In this document: positions 61,932 to 64,000 of the stretch, piece by piece
Layout: each line of letters begins with the position of its first letter
How positions within the stretch are numbered: position 1 is the stretch's first letter
Assembly: GCF_900090235.1 (NCBI RefSeq)
Contig: NZ_LT607750.1
Coordinates: 880,501 to 944,500, forward strand
DNA: 64,000 nt
Reading direction: 5' to 3'
From: Micromonospora echinaurantiaca
Lineage (GTDB): Bacteria; Actinomycetota; Actinomycetes; Mycobacteriales; Micromonosporaceae
Made by a program: the position numbers and the translations under genes
Notes under the pieces: generated by a model
Told to the model about the DNA's origin: nothing
The model's input: the letters and a program-made list of their open reading frames with translations, nothing else
The model's database searches: none

Positions 61932-62423
61932 TCAGTACGGCTGGCCGCACACCCTCCAGGCGCCATCCTCCTTCACCAGGAGGAACGTGTGCTGGTCGGT
62001 GAAGCCGCTGTCCAGCGTCAGGGCCATGTTCACCGTCGCCGACGTGCGGCCGTTGACGGTCGAAACGTTGACGCCGTTGACCTTGTGGCCGCGGATCTTC
62101 GGCTGCTGAGCGACGCCCCGGGCGAACGCGTCCCTCGCGTACCGGCCGCGCGTCTGGCTGCACAACTGTCCGTAGGCCCCGTCCGTATCGCCGGCTTCCA
62201 GGTCGGTCACGAACGACTCGGCGGCCTGTCGCGCCGGATCCGTCGCGCCCTTGACCCCCTTGTACAGGAAGAAGCCGCCGACACCGGCGCCACCGCAGCA
62301 CAGCACGAGGACCACGCCGACGACGATCAACACGGTCCGTAGCGTCCGCGGTTGCGGCGGTTGCGGCGGTTGCGGCGGTTGCGGCGGCTGGTATGGCTGG
62401 TACGGCTGGTGCGGGTGGGTCAT
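61932..62423 (-). CDS. DUF4878-like membrane-anchored protein
   Basis: A 163-residue protein: a Pro/Gln/Tyr-rich start made of PQP repeats, one membrane helix (VLIVVGVVLVLCCGGAGVGGFFLY, about residues 31-54) and an exported domain of the DUF4878/lumazine-binding-like NTF2 fold (DPARQAAESFVTDLEAGDTDGAYGQL, VNMALTLDSGFTDQHTFLLV, DGAWRVCG). Function unknown. It lies between rnpB and a partial copy of the rnpB 3' end. Confidence 0.78.
   Translation of the reverse strand: MTHPHQPYQPYQPPQPPQPPQPPQPRTLRTVLIVVGVVLVLCCGGAGVGGFFLYKGVKGATDPARQAAESFVTDLEAGDTDGAYGQLCSQTRGRYARDAFARGVAQQPKIRGHKVNGVNVSTVNGRTSATVNMALTLDSGFTDQHTFLLVKEDGAWRVCGQPY
62350..62385 (-). repeat. Four tandem 9-base repeats
   Basis: GGTTGCGGC is repeated four times without a break, encoding the Pro-Gln-Pro run at the start of the DUF4878-like protein; copy changes keep the frame. 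Confidence 0.85.
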
Positions 62424-62472
62424 AGGGAGCGACGGTAGGGGATGCGAGAAGTTCTCGATGCCCTGTCGACGT

Positions 62473-62503
62473 GAATCCGGCGTACCGGTCGACTCGCGTC
62501 CGT
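62473..62503 (+). repeat. Partial copy of the rnpB 3' end
   Basis: GAATCCGGCGTACCGGTCGA and the following bases match rnpB 61822-61850 with one substitution and a two-base insertion. It lies about 620 bases from rnpB in the same orientation, with one gene between, the layout left by a site-specific insertion at the rnpB 3' end. Confidence 0.65.
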
Positions 62504-62607
62504 GCTGCTGGGGCCGGCGCGGTGCCGTCGGGGTCAGCCGTCGCCGGCAGAGAAAAGTCGACGCCCCTATATGGACGGTTACCCCTCCCTGAGCGGTACC
62601 GGACCCG

Positions 62608-62641
62608 TTGACCGGCCGGCCACCCCCGGCCGGCCGGTCAA
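62608..62641. terminator. Hairpin downstream of the VOC gene
   Basis: TTGACCGGCCGGCC and its perfect complement form a 14-pair stem with a 6-base loop, 63 bases beyond the VOC stop codon. Confidence 0.75.
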
Positions 62642-62703
62642 AACGCGGGCCACCACCGTCACCGTTGCGGCTCGTGACGTCCGCCGTCCGGGTCGGGTGT
62701 CGA

Positions 62704-63090
62704 CTACTTCGGCTGCGCGATCTGGATCAGGTTGCCGCAGGTGTCGTCGAACACAGCGGTGATCACCGCACCCATGTCGGCGGGCTCCTGCGTGAACACC
62801 ACCCCGAGCTGCTTCAGCCTCTTGTGCTCAGCGTCGATGTCGTCCACGGCGAACTGCGTGAGGGGGATGCCGTCGCTGACCAGGGCCTCCTTGAACGCCT
62901 TGGCGGCCGGGTGCGCGTCGGGCTCCAGCAGCAGTTCGACCCCGTCCGGCTGGTCCGGCGAGACGACGGTCAACCAGCGGTACTCACCCACCGGCACGTC
63001 GGTCTTCTTCACGAAGCCCAGCACCTCGGTGTAGAAGCGCAGCGCGTTGGCCTGATCGTCGACGTACACGCTGGTCAGGTGGATCTTCAT
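62704..63090 (-). CDS. VOC/glyoxalase-family protein
   Basis: A 128-residue vicinal-oxygen-chelate protein: MKIHLTSVYVDDQANALRFY, VLGFVKKTDVPVG, LLLEPDAHPAAKAFKEAL, and a C-terminal VITAVFDDTCGNLIQIAQP with the Glu/His metal position replaced by Gln/Asn, so a metal site is uncertain. Relatives are lyases, dioxygenases or antibiotic-binding proteins. The ATG overlaps the ArsR stop by four bases (ATGA), so it is translationally coupled and controlled by that regulator. Confidence 0.9.
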   Translation of the reverse strand: MKIHLTSVYVDDQANALRFYTEVLGFVKKTDVPVGEYRWLTVVSPDQPDGVELLLEPDAHPAAKAFKEALVSDGIPLTQFAVDDIDAEHKRLKQLGVVFTQEPADMGAVITAVFDDTCGNLIQIAQPK

Positions 63091-63377
63091 GTCGTCTCCT
63101 CTGGGGTTTCGGGCCGCAACCATCGCTCGGCGATGGAGTGCAACGGCCGGACATCGATGTGGTGGAACTTGTAGCGACCCTGCCGGCGCGTGACGATCAG
63201 GCCGGCGGCCTCCAGGACGTCAAGGTGCTGGGAGATCGCCTGGCGCGACGACGTGACCTGGTGCTTGGTGGCCAGCCGGCCGCAGATCTCGAACAGGGTC
63301 TGGCCGTCACGGTCGGTCAGCTCGTCGAGGATCTGCCGGCGCGTGGGATCGGCCAGTGCCTGGTACAGGTCACCCAT
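63087..63377 (-). CDS. ArsR-family transcriptional regulator
   Basis: A 96-residue winged-helix repressor: LYQALADPTRRQILDELTDRDG opening, HQVTSSRQAISQHLDVLEAAGLIVTRRQG as the DNA-reading helices and wing. No metal-binding Cys motif, so it senses something other than a metal. ATG 63377 lies right where a -10 box predicts the transcript to begin, giving a leaderless message; an in-frame ATG 36 bases upstream falls before that point. Controls itself and the VOC gene. Confidence 0.92.
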   Translation of the reverse strand: MGDLYQALADPTRRQILDELTDRDGQTLFEICGRLATKHQVTSSRQAISQHLDVLEAAGLIVTRRQGRYKFHHIDVRPLHSIAERWLRPETPEETT

Positions 63378-63383
63378 GCGGCC

Positions 63384-63413
63384 ACTATAGGCAAGCGACG
63401 ACTTGCATATCAA
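63384..63413 (-). promoter_or_regulatory. Promoter and operator of the ArsR-VOC operon
   Basis: On the minus strand, TTGATA and TATAGT lie 18 bases apart, a near-consensus pair. Between them is the inverted repeat GCAAG-N6-CTTGC (63391-63406), which would place the repressor on the promoter. TATAGT is six bases before the ATG, so the mRNA should have no leader. Confidence 0.75.
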
Positions 63414-63559
63414 GGCTGCGCGTCGTCACGGCGCCACTCGTCGGCCAGCTCCGCCGCCCGCGAGGGTTGGGCGTTCCCCGACTACCCCGCAGGCGTCATG
63501 TGCTGCACTCCACACCTAGTCTCATTATGTAGTTGCCTAAAGAGATTAGGCTGATTCCT

Positions 63560-64000
63560 ATGCAACCCCTCACCGAGTCCGCCATCCGCGCCTCCTTCGT
63601 CAACTGCACGAAGGGCGAGGCGAAGCGCCTGGCCGTGCCGAAGGATCTGGCCGAGCGCCCCTGGGACGACCTCGACTTCCTCGGGTGGCGGGACGGGTCG
63701 GCGACGGAGCGGGCCTACCTGGTCGCCGAGTCCGGTGCCGGGCCGGTCGGGGTGGCGCTGCGGGTGGCCCCGCAGACCGGGCGGGTGCGGCGCAGCATGT
63801 GCTCGTTCTGCCTGACCACCCACACCGGAGACGGCGTCTCGCTGATGACCGCGCGCAAGGCCGGGAAGGACGGGCGGCAGGGGAACTCCGTGGGCGCGTA
63901 CATCTGCACCGACCTGGGCTGCTCGCTCTACCTGCGGGGGAAGAAGAACGCCGGACGGCGGATCGACGAGTCGATCACGCTGGCCGAGAAGGTCGAGCGC
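63560..64000 (+). CDS. FBP-domain protein (elongation-factor-G-binding type), N-terminal part
   Basis: The first 147 codons of a protein with the C-terminal treble-clef zinc finger of fusidic-acid-resistance/EF-G-binding proteins: SMCSFCLTTHTGDGVSLMTARKAG and GNSVGAYICTDLGCSLYLRGKK carry the four Cys. The family binds EF-G and helps release it from ribosomes; a role in antibiotic tolerance is an inference. Starts at ATG 63560 without a clear ribosome site; CCTAA-AGAGA-TTAGG just upstream (63537-63550) is an inverted repeat. It runs off the window. Confidence 0.87.
   Translation, partial: MQPLTESAIRASFVNCTKGEAKRLAVPKDLAERPWDDLDFLGWRDGSATERAYLVAESGAGPVGVALRVAPQTGRVRRSMCSFCLTTHTGDGVSLMTARKAGKDGRQGNSVGAYICTDLGCSLYLRGKKNAGRRIDESITLAEKVER

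Overview
The window is very GC-rich DNA with strong G/C third positions, GTG and TTG starts, 4-base ATGA/GTGA gene overlaps and long perfect hairpins as terminators. Together with aceE, DUF3052, AhpE, SigE-type sigma factors, DUF3040 and a fused RNase H/acid phosphatase, this points to an actinomycete chromosome, most likely Micromonospora or a close relative (inference; no search was run).

Layout. 1-5.5 kb: 5'-end of a GH1 beta-glucosidase with a perfect operator palindrome, an SRPBCC protein, aceE, a small Gly-rich membrane protein and a YjbQ-type protein. 5.5-12.5 kb: a Tat-exported PhoD phosphatase, a GbsR/MarR regulator with an ABC exporter, a divergent AraC regulator and DHA2 efflux pump, and an autoregulated-looking MarR. 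12.5-16.3 kb: a fused E1alpha-E1beta 2-oxoacid dehydrogenase, DUF3052, ahpE and tRNA-Val(TAC). 16.3-25.5 kb: an accessory-looking stretch directly behind the tRNA, with a creatininase fragment, an IS630 transposase remnant, LtrA, YCII proteins, a MarR-lipoprotein pair, an Eis-like acetyltransferase, a leader with an intrinsic terminator, and an ECF sigma-DGPF pair.

25.5-43.5 kb: metabolic and housekeeping genes. These are a fructosamine kinase, an LRR protein with an Imm1-like tail, four GNAT genes in or near this stretch (one frameshifted), an SMR pump, a LysR/DHDPS-type pair, a hydrolase, an SDR, an HhH protein, an APH-type kinase, a pyruvyl transferase, a DinB protein, a PfkB kinase and a coupled SNF2-SWIM pair. 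43.5-50.2 kb: a tight co-directional cluster of DUF1800, DUF1501, a flavocytochrome reductase, an FMN-binding protein and ApbE, which reads as one envelope electron-transfer/flavinylation system. 50.2-56.2 kb: a prim-pol domain protein divergent from an XRE-flavoprotein pair, then the Nif3, zinc-ribbon and RNase H/phosphatase operon. 56.2-64 kb: DUF3311-symporter pair, TauE exporter, SigE-family sigma with a coupled membrane protein, RNase P RNA (rnpB), a DUF4878-like protein flanked by a second copy of the rnpB 3' end, an ArsR-VOC operon with a readable promoter/operator, and the start of an FBP-domain protein.

The most interesting items are the 43.98-50.20 kb redox/flavinylation cluster, the LRR-Imm1-like fusion, a nearly identical hairpin element at 5.4 and 56.2 kb, the duplicated rnpB 3' end, and the attenuator-like leader near 23 kb.
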